DNA from: Pegoplata infirma | Taxonomy: Eukaryota; Arthropoda; Insecta; Diptera; Anthomyiidae | Direction: 5' to 3' | DNA: 64,000 nt | Assembly: GCA_963921195.1 (NCBI GenBank) | Contig: OY992537.1 | Location: forward strand, 202,020,581-202,084,580 | In this document: piece after piece, positions 23,294 through 33,570 of the stretch | How positions within the stretch are numbered: the stretch's first letter is position 1 | Layout of the letters: the number at the start of each line of letters is the position of its first letter | Program-made: the position numbers and the translations under genes | The notes under the pieces: generated by a model | Database searches by the model: none | Seen by the model: only the letters and a program-made list of their open reading frames with translations | Told to the model about the DNA's origin: nothing

Positions 23294-23551
23294 AACAAAA
23301 GACTTAAGAAATAAACGTGAAAGAAGTAAATATTTCCTTAAAAACTAAGGACTTAAGAAACAAACGTGAAAGAAGTGAATATTTCATAAGAAAACAAAAG
23401 ACTTAAGAAACAAACTTTAAAATTATGAAAATATTAATACTTACATTTCAAAATCTTCAAAATCCTTAAAAAAAATATTTTGTTTGCTACTTTAACTAAA
23501 TAAAAAAGTGTGTTTTTATTAAGAAAACAAAAGACTTAAGAAACAAACTTT
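23294..23551 (+). promoter_or_regulatory. Four-copy intronic motif, candidate docking array
   Basis: Copies at 23,294-23,319, 23,341-23,368, 23,391-23,418 and 23,524-23,551, all in the same orientation, core ACAAAAGACTTAAG followed by AAACAAAC. The last two copies are identical over 28 nt. The first three are spaced about 50 bp apart, and the first two also share gtgaaagaagtRaatatttc. The array begins 70 bases after the exon 1 donor. Each copy is complementary to the motif copies at 32,043-40,337. A role in choosing the terminal exon is inferred. Confidence 0.6.
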
Positions 23552-23699
23552 AAAATAACAAAAGTATTAATAATCTTTAAAATCATTCAAAATTGTTTTT
23601 TTTAGTTTTATTTTTTTTATGATACAATAGTTTAAATTAAAAAAAGTGTGTTTTTATTTAAGATTAAATTAAGGCTCAAGAAAATTTATAAACTCAAAA

Positions 23700-23784
23700 A
23701 ATGTTGTTGGTAGTATCTACTACATTTTTAGTGAAAATAAATGTTGTTTTTTTAACTATTGATTAACAACTGACATTTGTGGTA
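23700..23784. mobile_element. Fragment of a CACTCA-type MITE
   Basis: Carries TTTTTAACTATTGATTAACAA and tctactacatttttagtg, shared with the MITEs at 3493 and 25,626. It is truncated where the retrotransposon begins. Confidence 0.5.
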
Positions 23785-25345
23785 GGTTGTAAGTGGCTGC
23801 TGACGCTTCACGTCAACACACGTAGACTCTGAGGTCCATTGTGATACCACGGGATCGTAATAGGTTTCCCTACTAGTCCCTGTCGTTAAACCAGTTTGAG
23901 CTTCTTATGAAACTCCCTAGATGTTGAATTTTGACATCCGACAAATCAGAAAGATCGTACAGCTCCCTAGATCCCAGTGAAGCAAGTCGCTGACCAGAAA
24001 GTGCCGGGCAATGGCAAATAAAGTGTTCGATAGTTTCCAACTCCTCTTCATCCATGCAACTTCGGCAAAAGTCATTCGACGGCACATTTAACCGCTCTGC
24101 GTGCTTCCCTATAAGACAGTGTCCGGTAATTATAGAAACCACCGTCGAAATCTCTCCTCTTGGAAGCGATATCAACTCACTTGTGCGCCCCTGATTAAGA
24201 GAAGGCCAAATCAGTCGTGTTGTCTCACACGTCCATCCATTTGCCCATCTTTGATTAGTCTCCGTCGCAGAACAAAGCCGTAGGTTTTGCTTGCAAGTTT
24301 CTAGAGGCATACCAACACATTCCAATTCTGTTGGAACCTGTAAGGTAGTTCCTAGTCTTGCAAGCTCATCGGCTTTGCAATTCCCTGGAATGTCTCTGTG
24401 CCCTGGGACCCATATGAGTCGTATGTTAAACTGCTTGGCCATCTCATTTAAAGACGTGCGGCAGTTAAGGGCAGATCTTGTTTTCAGAAACATTGAATCC
24501 AGGGACTTGACCGCGGCTTGACTGTCAGTATAGATGTTGACTGCGGTTGTAGACAAGACATTGCAACTCAACCAGTCAGCCACTTCCTTTATTGCCAGCA
24601 TCTCTGCCTGGTAAACACTGCAATGATCTGGCAATCTACGAGCCAGGCTCAATCCAAGCTCTTCCGAATAGACCCCAAAGCCCACTTGTTCGTGCAGCCT
24701 CGATCCATCTGTGTAAAAATTTATGGTAGCTCCACTTCCCGGAGTATCCCCCATCCAAGACTCCCTGGATGGTATCATAGTGGTAAAGTGGCGCTCAAAG
24801 AGGCTCAAAGAGGGAGCACAATCCACATTTTGTGGTATTGTTATCTTTTTCAAAATCGCGCTATGGCCACAATCGCTGCTCCTCCATTGCAGCGTGCTAT
24901 TAAGTCGAATTGATGACGCAGCTGCATACTGCCTACCCAATATGTCCAAGGGTATCAGGTGAAGGAGGATTTCTAATGCAGCCGTAGGTGTAGTACATAG
25001 AGCACCAGTGATGCACATTGACGCCATTCTCTGTACCTTCGTGATAAAGACACAGTTCGCTTTTGTTTCTAAAGCAGGCCACCAGACAATGATTCCATAC
25101 AGCAAAATTGGACGCACCACTGCTGTATAGATCCAATGAACGACTTGAGGGCTAAAACCCCATCGTTTTCCAATGGCCCTTTTACAGGAATACAAGGCAA
25201 TCGTTGCTTTTCTCACCCGTTCCTCAATATTACGCCTGAAATTCAGCTTCCTATCTAGAAATACTCCACAAATACTTTGTGGTAGAAACAAGCACAAAGA
25301 TGGTTAAACTAACCAGTGCCCAAAACAACAGTTTATCTACAGGGT
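23785..25345 (-). mobile_element. 5'-truncated non-LTR retrotransposon (LOA-like)
   Basis: Only the end of the reverse transcriptase, the RNase H and the 3' UTR remain. The 3' UTR includes GTGGTATCACAATGGAC after the stop. ORF1, the endonuclease and the catalytic reverse transcriptase motifs are missing, as expected of incomplete reverse transcription. It is antisense to obstructor-E within its first intron. The exact 5' end is unclear (about 25,310-25,345). Confidence 0.75.
23873..25297 (-). CDS. Retrotransposon ORF2 C-terminal part: RT thumb, RNase H, zinc knuckle
   Basis: 474 codons remain open. Residues 11-135 (GVFLDRKLNF, WIYTAVVRPILLYG, TTPTAALEILL) match the region after the catalytic core of non-LTR reverse transcriptases. 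Residues 191-320 form an RNase H domain with all four acidic residues in place: D197 (FYTDGS), E232 (AEMLAIKE), D258 (IYTDSQAA) and D310 (KADELA). A C-terminal C411-X2-C414-X10-H425-X4-C430 zinc motif follows. RNase H plus this zinc motif points to the LOA/I/R1 group; LOA-like is my best guess. The apparent start is a non-ATG codon. One extra T near 25,270 breaks the frame: the other frame reads TKYL just before GVFLDRKL, which together form the usual KYLGV-LD junction. So the copy is a truncated, frameshifted relic with a well preserved RNase H. Confidence 0.85.
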   Translation of the reverse strand: MCLFLPQSICGVFLDRKLNFRRNIEERVRKATIALYSCKRAIGKRWGFSPQVVHWIYTAVVRPILLYGIIVWWPALETKANCVFITKVQRMASMCITGALCTTPTAALEILLHLIPLDILGRQYAAASSIRLNSTLQWRSSDCGHSAILKKITIPQNVDCAPSLSLFERHFTTMIPSRESWMGDTPGSGATINFYTDGSRLHEQVGFGVYSEELGLSLARRLPDHCSVYQAEMLAIKEVADWLSCNVLSTTAVNIYTDSQAAVKSLDSMFLKTRSALNCRTSLNEMAKQFNIRLIWVPGHRDIPGNCKADELARLGTTLQVPTELECVGMPLETCKQNLRLCSATETNQRWANGWTCETTRLIWPSLNQGRTSELISLPRGEISTVVSIITGHCLIGKHAERLNVPSNDFCRSCMDEEELETIEHFICHCPALSGQRLASLGSRELYDLSDLSDVKIQHLGSFIRSSNWFNDRD

Positions 25346-25449
25346 TTTTTACTGCTCCTCAAATTGCTGCAAAATTTTCTAAACAATTTTTATTCAAAAA
25401 AAAAAGTTTGAAAAAATTAAAATTATTTTTTTTGAAAAAAATTTGAGCA

Positions 25450-25625
25450 TTTATATCAAGTATACCATGTTTAGACCTAGCCCCCATACAAACGTCCCCT
25501 TTAAATTTGGCGCAAATAACTCTACTGGGGATCCTTTCAAAATTTGACAGGAATGCGTATTTTGTATACGCAAACAATCTCATAAAATTTTAGGGGGATT
25601 GGATTAGTTTTTCTTGTAGTCCCCA
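25450..25625 (-). mobile_element. DINE-like family 1 fragment
   Basis: Contains 'catgtttagacctagcccccatacaaacg' and 'cttgtagtcccca', parts of the family 1 body, ending where the CACTCA-type MITE begins. Confidence 0.6.
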
Positions 25626-25734
25626 CACTTAGAAAATTATTGCAGTTACTACATGACGGTGATTTGTGTAGTAAGTAGTAGTTGTTTTCAACTACAATTT
25701 CAGTTGTTTTTGTATGAAGAATCTCAAACAACAA

Positions 25735-27516
25735 TTTTTATACCCTCCAACCACAGTATGGGGGTATACTCACTTTGTCATTCCGTTTGTAACGCATCGA
25801 AATATCGGTCGGGGACCACATAAATTATATATATTATTGATCCATGATCGATTCTAAGACATTCTGTGAATCTCCGTCTGTCCGTCCGTCCAAAATAAAA
25901 CAGCTGGCCTCCTGAAATTTGGCACGAATATGTCTTATGGTCCTAGGCAGGTTAAGTTCGTAAATGGGCAAAATCGGACCAGGGGCAAAAAAGTTCCAAC
26001 TTGAGGAACTAAACCAAACTCTGAAAAACACGATATTTTTTACGTGTTTTTTTAAATTTTTGTTAAGGGTCATTCTTTGTGAAATCAATCAAAAATAGCT
26101 AAAAATTTTCTACCAGTTTTATGTTGGGACAACAATGGGATTGACCAAAATCAAAATTTTTCAAAATTTTCCCCCAAAAACAAATCGCGACATTCTTACG
26201 CCTCCCATTGTTGTCCCAAGATAAAAATTTCAGGATATGCTCTCTAGAACTTACTCTTTAAAAAACCCAAGGTAAAAAAATTGGGGGATACTACCCCCCG
26301 ATTTCCCCCACCCCTTGCCTCGATCTTTTAATACAAGAGGCACCCCTCAATTTTTGTTTTTTGTAATAGTAATATTGTAGGGCATATTAAGAGCTTCAAA
26401 ACAAGCCAAAAATGGACTCTGTAGCTACAATGCAGTCCGCGATATTAAATTTGTAATGTGCAAGAGTGTCGCGATTTGGAGATTTTGGGGGAAATTGTAA
26501 AAAAAATTGATTTTGGTTGATCTGATTGTTGTCCCAACATAAAAATTTTAGGATACTTATGTTCATTAGGACTTGCACTTTTAGAATACTAAGTAAAAAA
26601 AATCGGGGGATACTTTCCCCCATTTCCTCCACCCTTTGACACGACCTTTAAATAAGGGGGGAACCTTTCCTTTTTTATGAAAATTTTTTGGTTTTGGTAG
26701 GTCTTGTAGAGCGTACTATAAGCTTTAAAACAAACAAAAATGGGCTCTGTAGTTACAAAAGCACTCATGATATTAAATTTTTAAGGTTCAAGAGTGTTGC
26801 GATTTGGAGATTTTGGGGGAAATTGTGAAAAATTTTGATTTTGAGCTATCCCATTGTTGTCCCAACTTAAAAATTTTAGAATATATTCTTTAGGACTTTC
26901 TCCATAAGATTATTAAGTAAAAAAAAATCGGGGGATACCATCCTCTCCATTTTCTCCTCCCTTAATCACTATCTTAAAATAAGAGAGGTAACCCTTATTT
27001 TATTTCGAACATTTTTTGGTTATGGTAGGTCTTGTAGAGCATATTATGAGCTTCAAAACAAACCAAAAATGAACTTTCTAGCTTTAATAGAACCAACGAT
27101 ATTAAGTTTTTACGGTGTAAAGTGTCGTGACTGGGAGATTTTGGGGTAAATTTTGACCCTCCGTATTTTCGGCCCCTGTTGACTTAGAGGGCTGAAAATT
27201 TGCATTTGTTAGTTTTTTTTACGTAGTGTAAGCACTAAACCAAATTTCATCAATATCGGAGGGGGTCAAAAATATTCATGATTCATTTCACTAAAAATGA
27301 CCCTTAAACAAATGAAACAAGTTTATGGAAGAAGAAGTTCAGAGTACTGCACTAGGACAGGGGGAGTAAAAAAGGTGCTCTCAACGTCCCCCACTGACCC
27401 CATAACACCACCCCAAAAAAAAAACGCCCCTGACAATTTTTTTTTTTTAATTTTGTTTACATTTTGGAGGGTATAAAAGATTCGGCACAGCCGAATTTAA
27501 CATTCTCACTTATTTG
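25735..27516 (-). mobile_element. DINE-like element, family 2, split by a TTAA-type element
   Basis: From TTTTTATACCCTCCAACCAC through GTCCGTCTGTCCGTCCGTCC to TTCGGCACAGCCGAATTTAA and CTCACTTATTTGT. The element at 26,067-27,303 interrupts it. Confidence 0.8.
26067..27303. mobile_element. TTAA-flanked (piggyBac-type target) element with internal tandem repeats
   Basis: Ends GGGTCATTCTTTGTGAAAT and, on the other strand, GGGTCATTTTTAGTGAAAT, with TTAA on both sides (26,063-26,066; 27,304-27,307). The family 2 copy at 6570-6952 has the uninterrupted target TTTTGTTAAACAAATG (in complement), so the insertion and the TTAA duplication are supported directly. The interior has about three degenerate units of 318-328 bp marked by ATTGTTGTCCCAA (26,209; 26,527; 26,855) and GAGATTTTGGGG. 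TTAA duplication is typical of piggyBac and also of Kolobok. No transposase. Confidence 0.75.
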
Positions 27517-28149
27517 TACTCGTTTTAAAAAATAAATACAAAAAATTACCACATTGTAGTAAAAGTTGTTTTATGTAGTTGTTTTAAGTCTATAAAAAGA
27601 ACTAGAAAAACGGATGTGTTGAACTGGTTGGAAGTGTCAGATGCAGCAGGAATTATTACCAAAAAATTTTAGCCATTTTTACGTCTAGAAGTTTTTTTTT
27701 TGGTAATAAAAAAATTCCGACAATTTGAGTTACAGTAAAAACAACTGTAATTTGAATTTGTTTTTACCGTTTTTTGTAGTTGTTAATCAATAGTTAAAAA
27801 CAACAAAAATTTTTGTTTGATTTTACCGTAAAATGTAGTGAACGCCTAAACAACAACAAATGTAGTTGTTTTAACTGTCATTTGTAGTGAAATCTACCGT
27901 CATAATTTGTTGAGTGAACTTAATTGAAATTAAGTGTACACGTATTTTTTCTCTAGACGATATTCCTGTTAGTTCGGGAGTTATAGAAATTTTCCCGAAG
28001 GTCAATATTTGTTTTATAAGGGGACAAAGAAATTTTTAAACACTGATATGGCTGATAATCCGAGACAGCGTCTCTTTTTATAAATATTTCAAGTTTCAGG
28101 CAAATCGGTTCATAAGAGTTAAGATACTTCCCTTATTTCTATATTAAAA

Positions 28150-28328
28150 CTCTAAAATTCTAAGACATTTTTTCTAACGAAAAAGTCTGAGTTTTTTTCT
28201 AAGATTCTAAGACATTTTTCATACCGAAAAGGTCTTACTTAGCTTTTCCTAGTAAAAAACTATGAGATTCTGAGGCTTCTTTTAAATAGAAAAATTTTTC
28301 CTATAAAAAAGTTACAGATTCGGAGTAA
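28150..28328. repeat. Short TCTAAGACATTTTT minisatellite stretch
   Basis: A few degenerate units of the TCAGATTCTGAGA family, e.g. ctaagattctaagacattttt. Confidence 0.4.
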
Positions 28329-28953
28329 TTTTTATACCCTCCAACTAAAGTATGGGGGTATACTCACTTTGTCATTCCGTGTGTAACGCATCAAAATATC
28401 GATCTACTTAGAACCCCATGAAGTATATATATGTATGATCAGTGATCGATTCTAAGACATACTAGCGATGTCCGCCTGTCCGTCTGTCTGTCTGTGGAAA
28501 ATGCTATCACGGACAAAATATTGCACAAAGATGACTGAAACTTAACATATTTATTGGAAGTTCTCCCGAGAAGTTTGGTATTGCATTTGAGCGATATCAG
28601 TTCAGCGGTTTTAAAGTTATGAGCGAAAATGTAAGCACACCTCAAAAATTTCAGTACATTCCACATAACCTAAAAATACAAAATGCTTTAATTCGGATTT
28701 TGGTTGACATATGTGAACATAATTGAACACCAAATGGTATTTAAACAAGTACGAACATATTTTTTGACAAAAAAAGAAAAAAATCGCGATTTTTTTTACC
28801 AAATTTTTTTTTTCGCGGAATTTTTTTTTTTCAAAATTTTTTTTTTTTTTTAAGTAATTTCCTTTTAAATAAAGTTTTTGGCAATAATCTTTTTGAAATT
28901 GTGGAGGGTATCACTACATTCGGCAAGGCCGAATTTAACTTTCTTACTTGTTT
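28329..28953 (-). mobile_element. DINE-like element, family 3, complete
   Basis: Runs from TTTTTATACCCTCCAACTAA through a GTCCGCCTGTCCGTCTGTCT tract to TGGAGGGTATCAC, the hairpin TTCGGCAAGGCCGAA and TTTCTTACTTGTTT. It is used here as the reference copy for family 3. Open frames inside are repeat sequence. Confidence 0.8.
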
Positions 28954-28959
28954 CTATTG

Positions 28960-29640
28960 AAAAAGTCTCAGATTCGAATACGTTTTTTTCTATAGAAAAA
29001 TTATAAAATTTTTCCTGAAGAAAATTTGTTTTTTTTCCATGGAAAAATTTAAATATTATAAGACTTTTTTCCAAAAAAAAAAATATTGAGATTCAAAAAC
29101 ATTTATCATATATAAAAATTTTGATATTCTTTGAAATCTTTCCTAGAAAAAAACTCACATTATTTCCTTTTCTTTTTACCCCTCTCTTATCAGATTTTTT
29201 TTAAAAGTAAAATTATTAAATTAATCATGTTGAAAAGTCTTAGATGTTTCCTATAGATTTTTTTTTTTTTTGAGTTTTCCTATAGAAAAATTGTCGGATT
29301 TTTCCTTTTAAAATTGTTAAATTTTTCCTATAAAAAAATTCTCATATTTTCCTATAAAAAAATACCCAAATTTTTCGTCTAAAAAAATTCCGAAATTTAT
29401 CGCCTAGAAAATGCTCTAAGCTTTTAAGCCTTTATTATATAGAAAAATTCTAACATTCCAAGACATTTTTCTTTTAGAACAATTTTAAGATTCTTAGCCA
29501 TTTTTCGTACTAGAATTTCTATAGAAAAATTTTTAGATTTTTCCCAATGAAAAATTCTTAGGTTTTTCCTATAAAAAAACATCGCAAATTATTCTTGTAG
29601 AAAAATTCTCAATTTTCTAGAAAAATTCTCTAATTTTTCA
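28960..29640. repeat. Degenerate TATAGAAAAATTCTCAGATT minisatellite
   Basis: About 680 bp of units such as CCTATAGAAAAATT followed by variable TCAGATTTTTC. It is the same family as the array at 38.5-40.2 kb but more diverged. Confidence 0.6.
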
Positions 29641-29900
29641 TATAGAATAGATCGGGTTATTACAAATGGAATGACAAACCTTTTTTTTTTTGGCAAAAAA
29701 AAAATCCTCGAAAACTAAAATTTGTAAAAAAATATGTTTGTACTTAAATACAATTCGGTATCCACTGCAGTTTACATATGTCCACCAGCTGCTGCATTAT
29801 AGTATTTTGTATTTTTTCGTTATGTAATATCTGTGTAATGATTTAGTCGTGATCGCCATTTTATCAGACAGAAACCTATATTTATCTTTTGTTACTAACA
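29640..29900 (+). mobile_element. DINE-like family 3 fragment
   Basis: Matches 'tatgtttgtactta', 'attcggtatccac' and 'gtgatcgccattttatcagacag' of family 3. It is heavily diverged. Confidence 0.5.
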
Positions 29901-29916
29901 AAAAGAGATGGTATAT

Positions 29917-31039
29917 AAGGTAAAAAGTTACATTCGACCTTACCGAATGTATTGATATGTTATGAAAAATTATATGAAATGTTTGTTAAAAACATAAAAT
30001 TTTAAGAAAAATAAAATTTGTATTTTTAGGTTATGTAGAATCAGTGTTGCCAGTGGATTTTTTTGAAAGTACCTACGCTTATAAAAAAAATCCCTTTTTT
30101 CCCTACATTCGAAAAAAATTCCCCTACAATTTATCCATACATTAAATTGGGACAAATTTCATTAATTTTTTTTTTAAGTTCCAATAATTTTAGATTTTTT
30201 TTTAATGTATAATATTAACAGATATTTCGAAATCCTGTTCTAGAACAGATGTTGTCAGAACCGGTCCAAAAAATGTTGCTGAGTGTTTTCGATTATTTTT
30301 CTCACAAAACTACTTTATTTTAAATCAAAAGCGTCAAAATATTTGAGTTGTTTGATATTACTCGGAATCGGAATTTGCTCTTAATGATGAAACGAGTAAA
30401 GTTTCCTACCACAAACAGGAAAATGTCTATTAATTTCGAGTAGATTACTGAGTTTTACACAATTTATAGCAGGTGCCCTTTTAATAAAACTGTTCAAAAG
30501 ATTTTAAAAAAGCATATTCCAAGAACTTGTTTTGAAACCCTCTATGAAAAGTACGGCTTTTAACTAAAATTCAAGGTTTTGGACAATTTTTAGCTATTTT
30601 CTGAAAAAGTACCTACATTTGATGTAATTTTAAACATCTGTCCGTTTTTCCCTACGATACCATTTTAAAACAAAAATACCTACATGTAGGGATTTTTCCC
30701 TACTTCTGGCAACACTGTGTGGAATGTACCAAAACTTTCAAGGAGTTCTTGCATTTTTGTTGATAACTTTTTAATCGCTACTTGGCGTATCGCTTAAACG
30801 CAATACTAAACTTTCCGGGGCAACAAAAAGTAAATATGTTAGATTTCTGTTAAATCTGTGTATTATTTTGGTCGTGATCGTGATTTCAACAGATAGATGA
30901 ACATAGCAAGAATGTTTTAGAATCGATCACTAATCAATAATATATATTTTATGGGGTCTTCACCCAATATTTCGTCGAGTCACAAACGGAATAACAAACT
31001 TATATACATCCTTAACCACAAAGTGAAGAGTATAAAAAA
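29917..31039 (+). mobile_element. DINE-like family 3 element split by a hAT insertion
   Basis: Starts at a diverged 'aagttacattcgaccttaccgaatg' and ends 'gtgaagagtataaaaaa'. The hAT-type element at 30,042-30,717 interrupts the motif ggttatgt(g)gaatgtacc, which is intact in other family 3 copies. Confidence 0.65.
30042..30717. mobile_element. hAT-type MITE, CAGTGTTGCCAG ends
   Basis: Ends CAGTGTTGCCAG and CTGGCAACACTG; flanking 8-bp repeats TGTAGAAT (30,034-30,041) and TGTGGAAT (30,718-30,725), one mismatch. Other family 3 copies show the single target TGTGGAAT. No coding capacity. Confidence 0.85.
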
Positions 31040-31520
31040 GTAGTTGACCCCATAAAAACTAACATGACTTAAAAAATATTTTGGGTGTACCCAGTACTTT
31101 TCCATTGTAAAACACAATTTTTCTAACCATGTGGTTATGTGGCATGGTTTTTTTTATAGCGAAATATTTTGCAATATATTAATAAAATAATTTCTAGAAA
31201 TCATTAAACCGGCTTGCAAAATTAAAAAAATCCATACAAAAATCCCAAAAAAAAATTAAATTGCAGAATCAATATAAATACAAAATTAAATGCCAGCACA
31301 AAATAAAACTACCTTAAGTAAATTAACATGTTTAACCACAACGTGTTTATAAATTATGCAATACAAAAAAATTAACATTTAAATGTTACGATTTGTTTTT
31401 GTTTATTAAACAAAAAAAAAATTTAAAATAAACAGATACAAAAAAAATAAAAGAATTAAAAAATATAGTTATAAAAATAAATGAAGATGCTAAATGACCT
31501 TGAATGAAAAATGTATAATA

Positions 31521-32016
31521 CAGTCGAACCCGGTTATAACGAACTCCGAGGGACCAGTAAAAATAGTTCGTAATAAGCAAAGTTCGCTATAAGCGGGGTA
31601 TATTTTTTATCAACCTAGCTTTATTTCCAAAAAAATATATCCAATTTTGTTTAATTTGATGTTTTTTTTTGTAAATAAACTACTTATTGAGAAGAAATCA
31701 TTAAAAATATAATTAAATTTTATCAAAATTATGATATAAACCAACAAATTCCAACCTTTTGTTGGCTTGATAAACATTATTGCCACATATTGAAAAATAT
31801 TTATTGGAGTTCGTTATAAAAAGGTAAATATACATGTGATTGTGTTCGTGGGACCATAATAAGCAGTTCGTTTTAACCGAGGATTCGTTATAACCGAGTT
31901 CGTTATAAAAGAAGTATTTTGGTTGAAAATTGATGCTAAAACGTCGGGACTTTATAATTAGTTCGTTATAACCGAGAATTCGTTATAGCCGAGTTCGTTA
32001 TAACCGAGTTTGACTG
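31521..32016. mobile_element. pogo/Tigger-like MITE, copy 1
   Basis: Begins CAGTCGAACCCGGTTATAAC and ends with the approximate complement GTTATAACCGAGTTTGACTG, with TA on both sides (31,519-31,520; 32,017-32,018). CAGT ends plus TA target fit the pogo branch of Tc1/mariner. The interior has more TTCGTTATAACCGAG repeats. A second copy is at 61,227-61,711. Confidence 0.8.
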
Positions 32017-32042
32017 TATATAAATAATAGTAATAAATAAAA

Positions 32043-32117
32043 CAAGTTTGTGTCTTAAGTCTTTTGTTTTAAATTAGAATAATGAAACCATGTTTGTTGC
32101 TTAAGTCTTATGTTTGA
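32043..32117 (+). promoter_or_regulatory. Two selector-like copies upstream of the proximal exon
   Basis: 32,043-32,070 (TTTGTGTCTTAAGTCTTTTG core) and 32,089-32,117 (TTTGTTGCTTAAGTCTTATG core) are the reverse complement of the array after exon 1. Both are followed by AAATTAGAAT, so they are a local duplication. The first is identical over 28 nt to the copy at 40,310. They lie about 5.5 kb before the proximal terminal exon. Confidence 0.55.
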
Positions 32118-33016
32118 TAATAAATTAGAATATTTATTGTAAAACAACAAATAATATAAAATGTAAACAATAAGAAATATATATTTAAATGAATATAATT
32201 TTAAAATTAATTTATTTAAATGTTTTGCTTTGACATTAACTGTCTAATTTTGTGTTCATTAAAAAAAATATTTTAAAACCTATTTATCTCCCTATAAATC
32301 GTAAGATTTATTATTTTTTTATAAAAAACAAATTGTTGTAAATTTTTAAGGTTATTTAATCGTTAACACTTTCATATGAGTTAATTACATATAATAGTTT
32401 GTGTTGTTTTTTTTTTTTGTAATTTAGTGGATTTTAAACACTTATCAAGTTTTCAATTCATTCATATGTTTTTATAACAAACCGGTAGTTCGTCTTATTC
32501 TCATGATTGTAATTTGATATTTACTTAAATTATTCATTCATCTATTGTGTTAATATTTATTACTCTTTTTTTTTGCTTAAAGGCCAAAAGAAATTTAAGT
32601 ATTTTTGTTATAAATTCTTTGTTATAGCAAGTTATACATTTTTGATGTATGGTATAATTTTTAAAAACCCACACCCTATTTTTTTTTTGTTTGAAGTGAG
32701 GGCATGTCAAAAATTTAAATGAGTTTTTTTTAAATATTTAACAACTACTTTAAGATAAATGTAAATACGTTTTCAAACAATATGTTTTTAGTTCCATGTT
32801 AGTACATATTTTGTTTTAATATCTCTCAACTGGAAAATTACAGCAATTAGTTTTTATTTTAAGTTCCGTTCTAAAATAATGAAAAACTTTAACTTATTTT
32901 AATAATTTACTTTATGCGTACATATAAATAAAAATCTGCCACAAAAATAACACAGTGCTAAAACAAAAAAAACATCTAAAGATTAAACAATTAAAAAAAT
33001 GTTGAATTCGGCCTCG

Positions 33017-33551
33017 TCTGCGCTCAAAAAAAACCTTGTAAAACGACAAGAAAAGTTTGTAATTTTTTTTGCTACCTCCTATTTGACAATAATTCCTTGT
33101 AACTTTACAAGATTTTTACCAATTATTTTGTAATTTTACAAGCTTTTTACTAATAAAATTTTAAATTTACAAATTTTTTGACGCGATGAAACTTACAAGG
33201 AAGTTTCGTGACTTTACTAGTTTTTTTGCTAGCCCCAATTTTACGAGATTTCCTAATAAAAATTACGAGGTTTTTCGTAATTTTACAAGATTTTTACCAA
33301 TAAAATTGCAAGTTTACAAATTTTTTGGTGGAATAAAACTAACAAGAAAGTCTCGTGAATTACTAGATTTTTTTTTTTTGTAAAAAAACCTTGGAAATTT
33401 GTAAAATTACAAAAACAAAAATGTAAAATTACAAAAAAAATTTTAATTTCGATCGAAAATTTTTTGTTGAAAAACAAGAAAAACTGTCAAATATTGGTAA
33501 AATGGGATTACGAGACTTTTTCTAGTAATTTACAAGGTTTTTTTTGTAGTG
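33017..33551. mobile_element. MITE with ACCTTGTAA ends
   Basis: The left CTCAAAAAAAACCTTGTAAA and the complement of the right end (CACTACAAAAAAAACCTTG) match. The interior is made of TAATTTTACAAG-type repeats. The 65-aa open frame at 33,186 is repeat-derived. Confidence 0.5.
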
Positions 33552-33570
33552 TATTAATTCCCTCGACAAT

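Larger units (their letters stand above)
25626..27916. mobile_element. CACTCA-type MITE, interrupted by a DINE-like element
   Basis: Left part 25,626-25,734 starts CACTTAGAAAATTATTGCAG; right part 27,517-27,916 ends TAATTTGTTGAGTG. The DINE-like family 2 element (25,735-27,516) separates them. It is the outer shell of a three-level nest. Confidence 0.65.
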
